Of a DNA stretch of 30,868 nucleotides, positions 15,484 to 22,730 are shown piece after piece. The notes beneath the pieces were generated by a model that had not been told where the DNA came from, made no database searches, and was given only the letters and a program-made list of their open reading frames with translations. The stretch is from contig JBJOER010000108.1 in assembly GCA_046049215.1 (NCBI GenBank), forward strand, positions 1 through 30,868, in the 5' to 3' direction. Position 1 is the stretch's first letter. Every line of letters begins with the position of its first letter. This DNA comes from JAJTFW01 sp046049215 (GTDB lineage Bacteria; Bacteroidota; Bacteroidia; AKYH767-A; OLB10). The translations under genes and the position numbers were made by a program.

Positions 15484-16107
15484 ATGCAATACAATACTTC
15501 CCGCAAGGCCCTGACCATTGCCGAATACGGACGTTCCATCCAGGAGATGGTGGAATATGCCGTTCAGCTTGAAGACCGCGACGAACGCACCAAGGCTGCC
15601 AAAACCATTGTGAATGCGATGGCCGTATTGAATCCCCAACTGCGTGAATTCGCCGACTTCAAGCACAAGCTATGGGACCATTTGTTCATCATCTCCGATT
15701 TTAAGCTCGACTGCGAATCGCCTTACCCCATGCCGGATCCGGAACTTACCCATGTAAAGCCCGATCGGATGTCCTACCCTAACAAGCCCATCAAACTTCG
15801 CCATTACGGCAGCATCGTTGAGGCCATGACCCGCGAAGCAGTCAACATGGAAGAGGGTCCGGAGAAAAAACAAGTGGTGGAACAGATCGCCAATTTCATG
15901 AAGATGAGCTACCTCACCTGGAACCGCGACTCGGTAGACGACGCCGTCATCCGTGAACAATTGCGTGAATTTTCCGGTGGAAAACTTGAGATCCCAGAAG
16001 AGTTGAAGCTCACCAACCGTTTCATAGATTTACGTGAAGCTGATCGCAGGTATCAGCGCGGTAAAAATCAGAAGAAACGGAACAATGCATACGGTCGTGG
16101 CAAGTAA
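15484..16107 (+). CDS. DUF4290 protein
   Basis: A 207-residue cytoplasmic protein beginning MQYNTSRKALTIAEYGRSIQ, the recognisable DUF4290 N-terminus, and continuing with LEDRDERTKAAKTIV and HKLWDHLFIISDF. It looks mainly helical, with no signal peptide or membrane segment. The C-terminus is strongly basic (about 20 Lys/Arg-rich residues). The family is restricted to Bacteroidota and has no established function. It overlaps the 5' end of murA by 23 bases, so the two are probably translated from one message. An in-frame ATG at 15418 would add 22 residues not expected in the family. Confidence 0.88.
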   Translation: MQYNTSRKALTIAEYGRSIQEMVEYAVQLEDRDERTKAAKTIVNAMAVLNPQLREFADFKHKLWDHLFIISDFKLDCESPYPMPDPELTHVKPDRMSYPNKPIKLRHYGSIVEAMTREAVNMEEGPEKKQVVEQIANFMKMSYLTWNRDSVDDAVIREQLREFSGGKLEIPEELKLTNRFIDLREADRRYQRGKNQKKRNNAYGRGK

Positions 16108-17431
16108 CCCCGCAGCAACGGGTACAGCGGGTAGTTTTGAAATCAAAGGCGGAATTCGCCTGAAGGGCTCACTGGAGCCTCAGGGTGCCAAAAACGAGGC
16201 GCTCCAAGTGCTTTGTGCGGTGCTGCTCACCGACGAAACCTGCATTCTCGAAAACGTACCCGAGATCCGCGACGTCATCAAGCTGATCGAACTCCTCGGC
16301 AAGATGGGCGTTCAGACTGAACGGTTGGCGCCCAACACCTACTCCTTCAACGCCTCGAAGGTGGATCTTGGATTCCTGGAAACGCCCGAATTCGCCAAAC
16401 TGGCGGCCGCCTTGCGCGGTTCCATCATGATCGTCGGTCCTTTGCTTGCGCGTTTCGGAAAAGCATCCATACCCCGACCCGGAGGAGATAAGATCGGCCG
16501 CCGCCGCCTCGATACCCACTTTATCGGATTCCAAAACCTGGGAGCGACATTTGATTTCGACAGCGGTGACAATTTCTATCGGGTAGAAGCCAAACGCCTC
16601 AAAGGAACTTACATGCTTCTGGACGAAGCTTCCGTAACGGGTACTGCCAACATCGTGATGGCAGCCGTGATGGCCGAAGGCACTACCACCATCTACAACG
16701 CCGCCTGCGAACCCTACCTACAGCAATTGTGCAAAATGCTCAATGCCATGGGGGCGAACATCTCCGGCATCGGATCGAACTTGCTCACCATTCAAGGAGT
16801 CACCAGCCTGAATGGAACGCGTCACCGTTTGCTTCCCGACATGATCGAGGTCGGATCCTTCATCGGACTGGCGGCCATGACGCAGAGCGAGATCACTATC
16901 AAAAATGTGGGACTACCACACCTGGGACAGATACCTTCTACCTTCCAGCGCCTGGGTATCAAAATGGAATTCCGGGGAGATGACATCTACATCCCCGCAC
17001 AAGAGATTTACGAGATCGACACCTTCATCGACGGTTCAATCCTCACCATTGCTGACCAGATCTGGCCCGGCCTCACCCCTGATCTATTGAGTGTGGTACT
17101 GGTGACCGCCACCCAGGCTGCCGGTACGGTTCTGATCCATCAGAAAATGTTCGAGAGCCGCTTGTTCTTCGTGGACAAGCTGATCGACATGGGCGCCCAG
17201 ATCATCCTCTGCGATCCGCACAGGGCTACTGTGATCGGTCTTGCCCGCAAATTCCCCCTAAAAGGCATACAGATGACCAGCCCGGATATCCGTGCTGGGG
17301 TTGCACTTCTTATCGCCGCCCTCAGTGCCAAAGGAAAGAGTGTGATCCACAATATCGAACAGATCGACCGCGGATATGAGCGGATCGACGAACGCCTGAA
17401 TGCTTTGGGGGCCGAAATCCGTAGGGTGTAA
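16085..17431 (+). CDS. murA: UDP-N-acetylglucosamine 1-carboxyvinyltransferase, Asp-type active site
   Basis: A 448-residue MurA. It transfers enolpyruvate from PEP to UDP-GlcNAc, the first committed step of peptidoglycan synthesis, in the cytoplasm. Family motifs are QGAKNEALQV at about 33-42, the loop LARFGKASIPRPGGDKIG at 121-138, LDEASVTGTANIVM, and DIRAGVALLIAAL near the end. The active-site loop has Asp135 where the E. coli enzyme has Cys115, the residue alkylated by fosfomycin. Asp in this position is known to give a functional, fosfomycin-insensitive enzyme in other bacteria. ATG 16085 is preferred to an earlier in-frame ATG (16034) that lies deeper in DUF4290. The gene overlaps DUF4290 by 23 bases. 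Confidence 0.96.
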   Translation: MHTVVASNPAATGTAGSFEIKGGIRLKGSLEPQGAKNEALQVLCAVLLTDETCILENVPEIRDVIKLIELLGKMGVQTERLAPNTYSFNASKVDLGFLETPEFAKLAAALRGSIMIVGPLLARFGKASIPRPGGDKIGRRRLDTHFIGFQNLGATFDFDSGDNFYRVEAKRLKGTYMLLDEASVTGTANIVMAAVMAEGTTTIYNAACEPYLQQLCKMLNAMGANISGIGSNLLTIQGVTSLNGTRHRLLPDMIEVGSFIGLAAMTQSEITIKNVGLPHLGQIPSTFQRLGIKMEFRGDDIYIPAQEIYEIDTFIDGSILTIADQIWPGLTPDLLSVVLVTATQAAGTVLIHQKMFESRLFFVDKLIDMGAQIILCDPHRATVIGLARKFPLKGIQMTSPDIRAGVALLIAALSAKGKSVIHNIEQIDRGYERIDERLNALGAEIRRV

Positions 17432-17442
17432 TCACATTCGGA

Positions 17443-17474
17443 ATTGACCAGCCTGCATTTTGGTATTATTTTTG
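17443..17474 (+). promoter_or_regulatory. Promoter of the tlpA-like gene, both elements
   Basis: ATTG at 17443-17446 and TATTTTTG at 17467-17474 are spaced by 20 bases, fitting the Bacteroidetes TTTG/TAnnTTTG pattern. The box ends 37 bases upstream of the ATG at 17512. Confidence 0.65.
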
Positions 17475-17511
17475 CCAAACTCATCGGTCTTTAAAAAACT
17501 AAACTTCCAAT

Positions 17512-18084
17512 ATGAAAAATTTCGCATCCTTGCTGCTGGTCGGCGCATCCCTGTCCCTGGCGGTTATCGGTTTCTCCTCGTTCAAGAAGACACCACAAAA
17601 CAACACCGGTACGCAAGTCGGCCAGAAAGCGATAGAACTTGCATTCACCAGCCCCGACGGTAAAACAATCGCCCTGAGTTCCTTGAAAGGAAAAGTAGTC
17701 CTGATCGACTTCTGGGCCAGCTGGTGCGGCCCATGCCGGATGGAGAATCCCCACGTCGTGGCGGCTTACCAGAAATACAAAGACATGAAGTTCAAGAACG
17801 GGAAGGGTTTCACCATTTACAGCGTGAGCCTCGACCAAAACAAAGAAGCCTGGATCAAAGCCATTGAAAAAGACAAGCTCGAGTGGCCTTACCACGTCAG
17901 CGACCTTGGCGGCTGGCAGTCACGCCCGGCAGCCATGTACGGAGTAAACTCCATTCCGGCCAACTTCCTGATCGACGGCAACGGAATCATCCTGGCGCGT
18001 GGTCTTCGTGGACCCGGCCTTGCCGCTGAACTTGATAAACACCTGGCGAAATCTGCCGACAGTGAGAAATCTAAAAGCGAATAA
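17512..18084 (+). CDS. Exported TlpA/ResA-like thiol-disulfide oxidoreductase
   Basis: A 190-residue protein with an N-terminal hydrophobic segment (about 5-23) that acts as signal peptide or membrane anchor. The thioredoxin fold has a redox site DFWASWCGPC at 66-75 (Cys72 and Cys75) and a cis-Pro region NSIPANFLID. The AhpC/TSA-like motif LSSLKGKVVLIDFW precedes the active site. Such proteins act in the periplasm or at the inner membrane, reducing disulfides, for example during cytochrome c maturation or oxidative damage repair. The substrate is not evident. It has its own promoter and a terminator, so it appears monocistronic between murA and grpE. Confidence 0.88.
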   Translation: MKNFASLLLVGASLSLAVIGFSSFKKTPQNNTGTQVGQKAIELAFTSPDGKTIALSSLKGKVVLIDFWASWCGPCRMENPHVVAAYQKYKDMKFKNGKGFTIYSVSLDQNKEAWIKAIEKDKLEWPYHVSDLGGWQSRPAAMYGVNSIPANFLIDGNGIILARGLRGPGLAAELDKHLAKSADSEKSKSE

Positions 18085-18128
18085 GCTTTGATCGATCTGC
18101 ATTCCAGATCGTATATAAAAAACTTTCA

Positions 18129-18162
18129 GGGGGCCTCCCGTCCGGGGGGCCTCTCTATTTTC
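18129..18162 (+). terminator. Hairpin terminator after the tlpA-like gene
   Basis: GGCCTCCC at 18132-18139 pairs with GGGGGGCC at 18144-18151 through seven Watson-Crick pairs and one G-T pair, with a 4-base loop. A pyrimidine-rich tail (CTCTCTATTTT) follows. It lies 45 bases after the stop codon. Confidence 0.65.
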
Positions 18163-18168
18163 TGACAA

Positions 18169-18201
18169 TTTGTCCCTGCTATTCCGATGGCGCTATTTTT
18201 G
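18169..18201 (+). promoter_or_regulatory. Promoter of grpE-dnaJ, both elements
   Basis: TTTG at 18169-18172 and TATTTTTG at 18194-18201 are spaced by 21 bases, an exact match to the Bacteroidetes pattern. The ATG of grpE is 58 bases downstream of the box. No CIRCE-like inverted repeat is seen in the leader. Confidence 0.7.
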
Positions 18202-18259
18202 TCAACGAAGGATCATACCCTCCCGGGAGAAGCAACCCTCTCGAAAATTCCAAACAGAA

Positions 18260-18787
18260 ATGAGTGAAGAAAAAGAAAATCAACAGATTACAGACACACC
18301 TGAAGGTGCCGAACAGGTAACCGCCCAGTCCGTCGAAACAGACCCACTGACAGCTTTGCAGAAAGAGCTGGACGAAGTGAAAGACCAACACCTGAGGCTA
18401 TACGCCGAATTCGAGAACTTCAAAAGGCGCACCCGAACTGAGCGTGCAGACCTGATTAAGTCGGCAGGCTCGGACATCATTTCCTCTTTGTTGAGCGTGC
18501 TGGACGATTTCGATCGCGCACTCAAAGCCATGGGGAATGCAGAAGAAAATCCGGTACGAGAAGGGATTGTGCTGATTCACCAGAAAATGATCGGCTTACT
18601 GGAACAACGCGGACTCAAAGCCATGGATGCTGCCGGACAGGTGTTCGACGCTGATCTTCACTATGCCATCACCAATATTCCGGTAGAGGATGAAAATATG
18701 AAAGGCAAGGTGGTCGAAGAAGTGGAAAAGGGATATTGGTTGAACGACAAAGTCCTGCGCTTTGCAAAAGTGGTGGTAGGACAATAA
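18260..18787 (+). CDS. grpE: Nucleotide exchange factor GrpE
   Basis: A 175-residue GrpE. The first 40 residues are acidic and polar and probably disordered. The long helix follows (LQKELDEVKDQHLRLYAEFENFKRR at about 34-58, a heptad-like dimer helix), then SLLSVLDDFDRAL. The C-terminal beta domain carries VFDADLHYAI and the conserved GYWLNDKVLRFAKVVV at the end. GrpE dimers release ADP from DnaK so that substrate can leave. ATG 18260 is used because longer in-frame starts lie within or upstream of the promoter region. dnaJ follows after 9 bases, so they form one operon; dnaK is not in the window. Confidence 0.95.
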   Translation: MSEEKENQQITDTPEGAEQVTAQSVETDPLTALQKELDEVKDQHLRLYAEFENFKRRTRTERADLIKSAGSDIISSLLSVLDDFDRALKAMGNAEENPVREGIVLIHQKMIGLLEQRGLKAMDAAGQVFDADLHYAITNIPVEDENMKGKVVEEVEKGYWLNDKVLRFAKVVVGQ

Positions 18788-18796
18788 TCGAAAAGC

Positions 18797-19954
18797 ATGT
18801 CAAAGCGCGACTATTACGAAGTATTGGGCGTTGCCAAAAACGCCTCGGAATCCGAGATCAAGAAGGCTTACCGCCAACTTGCATTAAAATACCACCCCGA
18901 CAAGAACCCCGGCGACAAAGCCGCTGAGGATAAATTCAAGGAGGCCGCAGAAGCCTACGAGGTACTCAGCAATTCCGAAAAGAAAAGCAGATACGACCAG
19001 TTCGGCCACGGCGGAATGGGTGGAAACGGCGGTTTCGGCGGACAGGGCATGAACATGGAGGACATCTTCAGCCAGTTCGGTGATATTTTCGGAGGCGGTA
19101 ACCCTTTCGAGAGTTTCTTCGGAGGAGGCGGTGGAGGTCGAGGCGGAAGACGCACGGTCAACCGTGGAAGCAACCTTCGGATCAAAGTAAAACTTACCCT
19201 GGAGGAGATCGCCAAAGGAGCGGAGAAGAAAATCAAAGTCAACAAGCAGGTTTCCTGCACCACCTGCGGTGGTTCCGGAGCACAGGCGGGGCAGGGCTCA
19301 TTCTCCTCCTGCGGCACCTGTAACGGCAGCGGACAGGTGCGACGAGTGACCAACAGTTTCCTCGGGCAGATGCAAACCATCACCACCTGCCCCACTTGCC
19401 ATGGCGAAGGCCAGACCATCACCAGCAAGTGCAAGGCCTGCAGTGGCAGTGGCACACAAGGAGGCGAAGATGTGATCAGCATCCAGATACCTCCGGGAGT
19501 AGCCGAAGGGATGCAACTGAACGTGACCGGTAAAGGGAATGCGGCTGAGCGAGGAGGAATACCCGGAGATCTCCTGATCGTGGTGGAGGAAGTACCGCAT
19601 CCACAGCTTCAGCGCGACGGGGAACAACTCATCCACGACCTTTATGTCTCATTCATCGATGCCGCTTTGGGCACTTCAGTGGAGATTCCCACCCTGGAGG
19701 GCCGTGCCAAGATCAAGATCGATCCGGGCACACAGGCCGGAAAAGTCCTTCGCTTGAAAGGGAAAGGTCTCCCTGCGCTCAATTCCTATTCCCGCGGCGA
19801 CCTCCTGGTCAACATCAACGTATGGACACCTCAGCAGTTGAGCACCGACGAAAAGAAAGCATTGGAGAAACTTCGCGATTCGGAGAACTTCAAACCCAAC
19901 CCCGGCAAAGGAGACAAGAGCTTTTTTGAAAGGATGAAAGAGTACTTCAACTGA
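18797..19954 (+). CDS. dnaJ: Chaperone DnaJ
   Basis: A 385-residue class I J-protein. The J domain (about 4-70) has the HPD motif at 33-35. The Gly/Phe-rich segment with many GG runs spans about 71-120. The zinc domain has four CxxCxGxG repeats (CTTCGGSG, CGTCNGSG, CPTCHGEG, CKACSGSG) at about 154-219. The C-terminal substrate-binding domains follow (DLLIVVEEVPHPQLQRDG, IDAALGTSVEIPTL, LRLKGKGLP). It delivers unfolded proteins to DnaK and stimulates its ATPase. It is the second gene of the grpE-dnaJ operon and is followed by a terminator. Confidence 0.97.
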   Translation: MSKRDYYEVLGVAKNASESEIKKAYRQLALKYHPDKNPGDKAAEDKFKEAAEAYEVLSNSEKKSRYDQFGHGGMGGNGGFGGQGMNMEDIFSQFGDIFGGGNPFESFFGGGGGGRGGRRTVNRGSNLRIKVKLTLEEIAKGAEKKIKVNKQVSCTTCGGSGAQAGQGSFSSCGTCNGSGQVRRVTNSFLGQMQTITTCPTCHGEGQTITSKCKACSGSGTQGGEDVISIQIPPGVAEGMQLNVTGKGNAAERGGIPGDLLIVVEEVPHPQLQRDGEQLIHDLYVSFIDAALGTSVEIPTLEGRAKIKIDPGTQAGKVLRLKGKGLPALNSYSRGDLLVNINVWTPQQLSTDEKKALEKLRDSENFKPNPGKGDKSFFERMKEYFN

Positions 19955-19977
19955 CCGGTTCAAGCCAAAACACAATC

Positions 19978-20008
19978 AACGCATCGGAGGAACCTCAGGT
20001 GCGTTTTT
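19978..20008 (+). terminator. Rho-independent terminator after grpE-dnaJ
   Basis: AACGCATC (19978-19985) pairs with GGTGCGTT (19998-20005), with one T-G pair. GAGG and CCTC in the loop extend the hairpin. It ends in TTTTT and lies 23 bases past the dnaJ stop. Confidence 0.75.
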
Positions 20009-20041
20009 GGTTTGAAACGTATGCATTGATTCCATCCAACA

Positions 20042-20914
20042 CTACCGATCCCAGCCCTCGAAACGACGACCGATCAATTCAAACAGCTTTTCGTTGTGTG
20101 ATTGATAACGTTCAAGTAAGCGACTCCTCAATTCCGTTTTCATTTCGCGGTATTCTCCGCCTGCATTGAACACCATGTAGCGAGGCGGCTCCCAATTTTT
20201 CAATCCCAGGAAATCCACCACCTGACGAAAGGCAACCGAAGGATGAGTGAAGAACGGCTCGCTTTGGATGACCAGCACCTGCTCTTTTGGAAAATGAGAG
20301 TACCAGTTCTCCAGTTGTTCGGCATAGCACCCACGCCTGAAATAACTAAAGTACTTGTGTTCGAAACTGGAATAGGAAGGATCTGACCTTAGCCTCTCCT
20401 CATGTCCTTCGATGCGATCCTCCTCACAATCGATTGCCGACTCGAAATCCTTGATTGTTTCGATCCCCAGCCGCACCTGATTGTTGTAGCTTGAAATGGC
20501 CCGATCGACCGGGTTCCGGAGCATGCAGATCAGTTTCACGTTCGGGAGGTCACGCTTCACCCTTTCAGGAGCCAGGGGATGAGCCAGGTAATAAGGACTC
20601 GACTCACCGGTCGCACAGGGAAGACCACTGTCCTGCTCACACCGTCGAGCTGAAGAGAGCGATGGAAAGTGGGAACGGTACCATTTTTCACCCTTGTGGT
20701 AATAGTAATCGAAATAATGCACCTCCTTTGTAAAACAAGGCAACACCTGCGGGTGTTGTAGCAGATAATTGTAAAGCGATGTGGTACCGCATTTCGCAGC
20801 ACCGATGATCAGGAAAGAAGGCAATACGCGGGAATTCGCAGTCCATCGCCTGAAGGTAAGCTCGGCATTCCTTTGCAGACGATCAGTGAGCGACGGCCTC
20901 TGCTTTTGTCCCAT
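20042..20914 (-). CDS. PAPS-dependent sulfotransferase domain protein
   Basis: A 290-residue cytosolic-type sulfotransferase. The 5'-phosphosulfate-binding loop is IIGAAKCGTTSLYNYL at 37-51. TKEVHYFD at 62-69 carries the Glu used as general base in N-/O-sulfotransferases of the heparan-type group. The 3'-phosphate site is MLRNPVDRAISSYNN at 131-145. It transfers sulfate from PAPS to a hydroxyl or amino group, probably on a glycan or lipid; the substrate is unknown. ATG 20914 is chosen over an upstream in-frame ATG because the motif spacing then fits the family and a near-match -7 box (TACTTTCG, 20921-20928, minus strand) lies just upstream. No PAPS synthesis gene or glycosyltransferase is adjacent. 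Confidence 0.85.
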   Translation of the reverse strand: MGQKQRPSLTDRLQRNAELTFRRWTANSRVLPSFLIIGAAKCGTTSLYNYLLQHPQVLPCFTKEVHYFDYYYHKGEKWYRSHFPSLSSARRCEQDSGLPCATGESSPYYLAHPLAPERVKRDLPNVKLICMLRNPVDRAISSYNNQVRLGIETIKDFESAIDCEEDRIEGHEERLRSDPSYSSFEHKYFSYFRRGCYAEQLENWYSHFPKEQVLVIQSEPFFTHPSVAFRQVVDFLGLKNWEPPRYMVFNAGGEYREMKTELRSRLLERYQSHNEKLFELIGRRFEGWDR

Positions 20915-21008
20915 GGAAAACGAAAGTAGAAAAGTTGTGGATGCAACGAAGCCCGGCAAACCCTTAGCGGTGAAACCATTCGTGTACTAAAGCAGTTAAA
21001 AGAAAGAG

Positions 21009-21016
21009 TACCTTTG
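21009..21016 (+). promoter_or_regulatory. -7 box for cdd
   Basis: TACCTTTG matches TAnnTTTG and ends 16 bases before the cdd ATG. No TTG is seen at the normal -33 distance. Confidence 0.5.
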
Positions 21017-21032
21017 AGGGAAGACAAGCATC

Positions 21033-21521
21033 ATGCAAAAACGAATCATTCATTTTGAATTCGACCAGTTCTCCAGCCTGGAGGAACTCCCGGAGAGCGA
21101 CCGTTTGCTGATGCGTGAGGCCATGAAAGCCTCCGACGATGCCTACGCACCCTATTCCCATTTCCACGTCGGAGCGGCCGTACTCCTTGAAAACGGCGTA
21201 GTCGTCCGGGGATCCAACCAGGAAAATGCCGCCTACCCTTCGGGCCTCTGCGCGGAGCGTGTAGCCTTGTTTGCGGCAGGCGCTCAGCATCCCGGTGTGA
21301 AAATCATGGCCATTGCGGTTTGTGCCTATCCCGAAAGCAAGAAAGAACCGGAGTTCCCATTGAGCCCGTGTGGGGATTGCCGACAGGTGATGGCCGAATA
21401 CGAGACCCGGTACGACCACAAGATCCGGATGATCATGCAAGGCGGACACGGCACCTATATCGCCACCGAATGTGTCGCACAATTGCTGCCTTTTCTTTTT
21501 ACAGGAGAAGCCCTGAAATAG
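21033..21521 (+). CDS. cdd: Cytidine deaminase
   Basis: A 162-residue cytoplasmic zinc enzyme that deaminates cytidine and deoxycytidine to uridine and deoxyuridine in pyrimidine salvage. The substrate-binding segment YSHFHVGAAVL is at about 41-51. The first zinc motif is GLCAERVALF, with Cys73 and catalytic Glu75. The second is SPCGDCRQ, with Cys113 and Cys116. It is somewhat longer than the roughly 130-residue tetrameric class because of an N-terminal extension of about 20 residues. It has its own -7 box. A noncoding stretch of 143 bases separates it from pdhA, so the two are probably transcribed separately. Confidence 0.94.
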   Translation: MQKRIIHFEFDQFSSLEELPESDRLLMREAMKASDDAYAPYSHFHVGAAVLLENGVVVRGSNQENAAYPSGLCAERVALFAAGAQHPGVKIMAIAVCAYPESKKEPEFPLSPCGDCRQVMAEYETRYDHKIRMIMQGGHGTYIATECVAQLLPFLFTGEALK

Positions 21522-21651
21522 AGGCGCCGGCAATCCTTCCATTCCAACCTTTTGGATTTGCTGTTCTACTGCTGTCCTGATTCCCGATTTACACCTGAAT
21601 CCCAACACATTAGAGCAAACGGCCGAATGCGGTCGGAAGCCCTGTTTGGAC

Positions 21652-21659
21652 TATTTTTG
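21652..21659 (+). promoter_or_regulatory. -7 box for pdhA-pdhC
   Basis: TATTTTTG matches TAnnTTTG and ends 5 bases before the pdhA ATG, suggesting a leaderless or nearly leaderless message. Confidence 0.5.
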
Positions 21660-21664
21660 CGGGC

Positions 21665-22687
21665 ATGGGAAAATCCGCCAGTTCAAAAGCCACTGCGGGC
21701 AAGACAAAGTATAGCCGCGAGCAGTACCTGAAATGGTACGAGGATATGCAATTGATGCGCCGTTTCGAGGAACGTGCAGGTCAGCTTTACGGCATGCAGA
21801 AAATCAAAGGGTTTTGTCACTTGTACATCGGACAGGAGGCTGTCGTAGCCGGAGCCATTTCGGCTCTGAAGCCCGAAGACGCCATGATCACTGCCTACCG
21901 CGACCATGCACACGCATTGGGCAAAGGCATTTCCGCGCGCGAAGTGATGGCCGAACTTTTCGGTAAGATCACCGGATGTTCCAAGGGCAAAGGTGGCTCC
22001 ATGCACATGTTCTCGAAAGAGCACCGCTTCTTCGGGGGACACGGCATCGTAGGCGCCCAGATCCCGCTTGGCGCGGGGATTGCCTTTGCAGAAAAATACA
22101 ACAACACGGGTAATCTTTGCGTCTGTTATTTCGGCGACGGCGCCGTACGTCAGGGCGCGCTTCACGAAGCGTTCAACATGGCGATGTTGTGGGAGCTCCC
22201 TGTGATCTTCATCGTGGAGAACAATGCGTACGCGATGGGCACTTCAGTCGAGCGCACATCGAACGTGCATGACCTGCATAAGATCGGTCTGTCGTACGAC
22301 ATGCCCTCCCACCCCGTCGACGGAATGAATGTGGAAACGGTGCACGAAGCCATGGTGATGGCAGCAAAGCATGCCCGGGAGAAAGGACCCATCTACCTCG
22401 AAATGAAGACCTACCGCTTCCGGGGCCACTCCATGAGCGACCCGGCGAAATACAGGACCAAGGAGGAAGTGGAAAACTACAAATCGCAAGACCCCATCGA
22501 GCAGGTGAAGGACACACTGCTCAAGGAAAAATTAGCTACGGAAGCAGAAATCGAAGCTATCAACGAACGCATCAACGATGTGGTGGAAGACAGTGTCCGT
22601 TTCGCCGAAGAGTCGCCTTACCCTGATCCTACTGAACTTTTCAAAGACGTTTATGTTCAGGAAGACTATCCCTACATCATCGACTAA
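21665..22687 (+). CDS. pdhA: Pyruvate dehydrogenase E1 component, alpha subunit
   Basis: A 340-residue E1 alpha of the heterotetrameric type. It uses thiamine diphosphate to decarboxylate pyruvate and pass the acetyl group to the lipoyl arm of E2. The thiamine-diphosphate motif runs from YFGDGAVRQGALHEAFN (GDG at 157-159) to VENNAYAMGTS (NN at 186-187). GSMHMFSKEHRFFGGHGIVG at 111-130 and the phosphorylation-loop-like TYRFRGHSMSDPAKYR follow. The N-terminal 15 residues are Lys/Ser-rich. The gene is 43 bases upstream of pdhC, but the E1 beta gene expected next to it is missing from the window. Confidence 0.95.
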   Translation: MGKSASSKATAGKTKYSREQYLKWYEDMQLMRRFEERAGQLYGMQKIKGFCHLYIGQEAVVAGAISALKPEDAMITAYRDHAHALGKGISAREVMAELFGKITGCSKGKGGSMHMFSKEHRFFGGHGIVGAQIPLGAGIAFAEKYNNTGNLCVCYFGDGAVRQGALHEAFNMAMLWELPVIFIVENNAYAMGTSVERTSNVHDLHKIGLSYDMPSHPVDGMNVETVHEAMVMAAKHAREKGPIYLEMKTYRFRGHSMSDPAKYRTKEEVENYKSQDPIEQVKDTLLKEKLATEAEIEAINERINDVVEDSVRFAEESPYPDPTELFKDVYVQEDYPYIID

Positions 22688-22730
22688 TCAAACTCATTCC
22701 CTCTTCAGAACTCCTCTAAGCTAACAGATC

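Noticed and set aside
18202..18259. Search for a CIRCE heat-shock operator upstream of grpE
   Set aside because: No 9-bp inverted repeat with a 9-base spacer is present in the leader.
20915..20959. Longer start of the sulfotransferase giving a hydrophobic N-terminus
   Set aside because: The extra 15 residues overlap the near-match promoter box, and the PAPS-binding motif spacing fits the shorter form.
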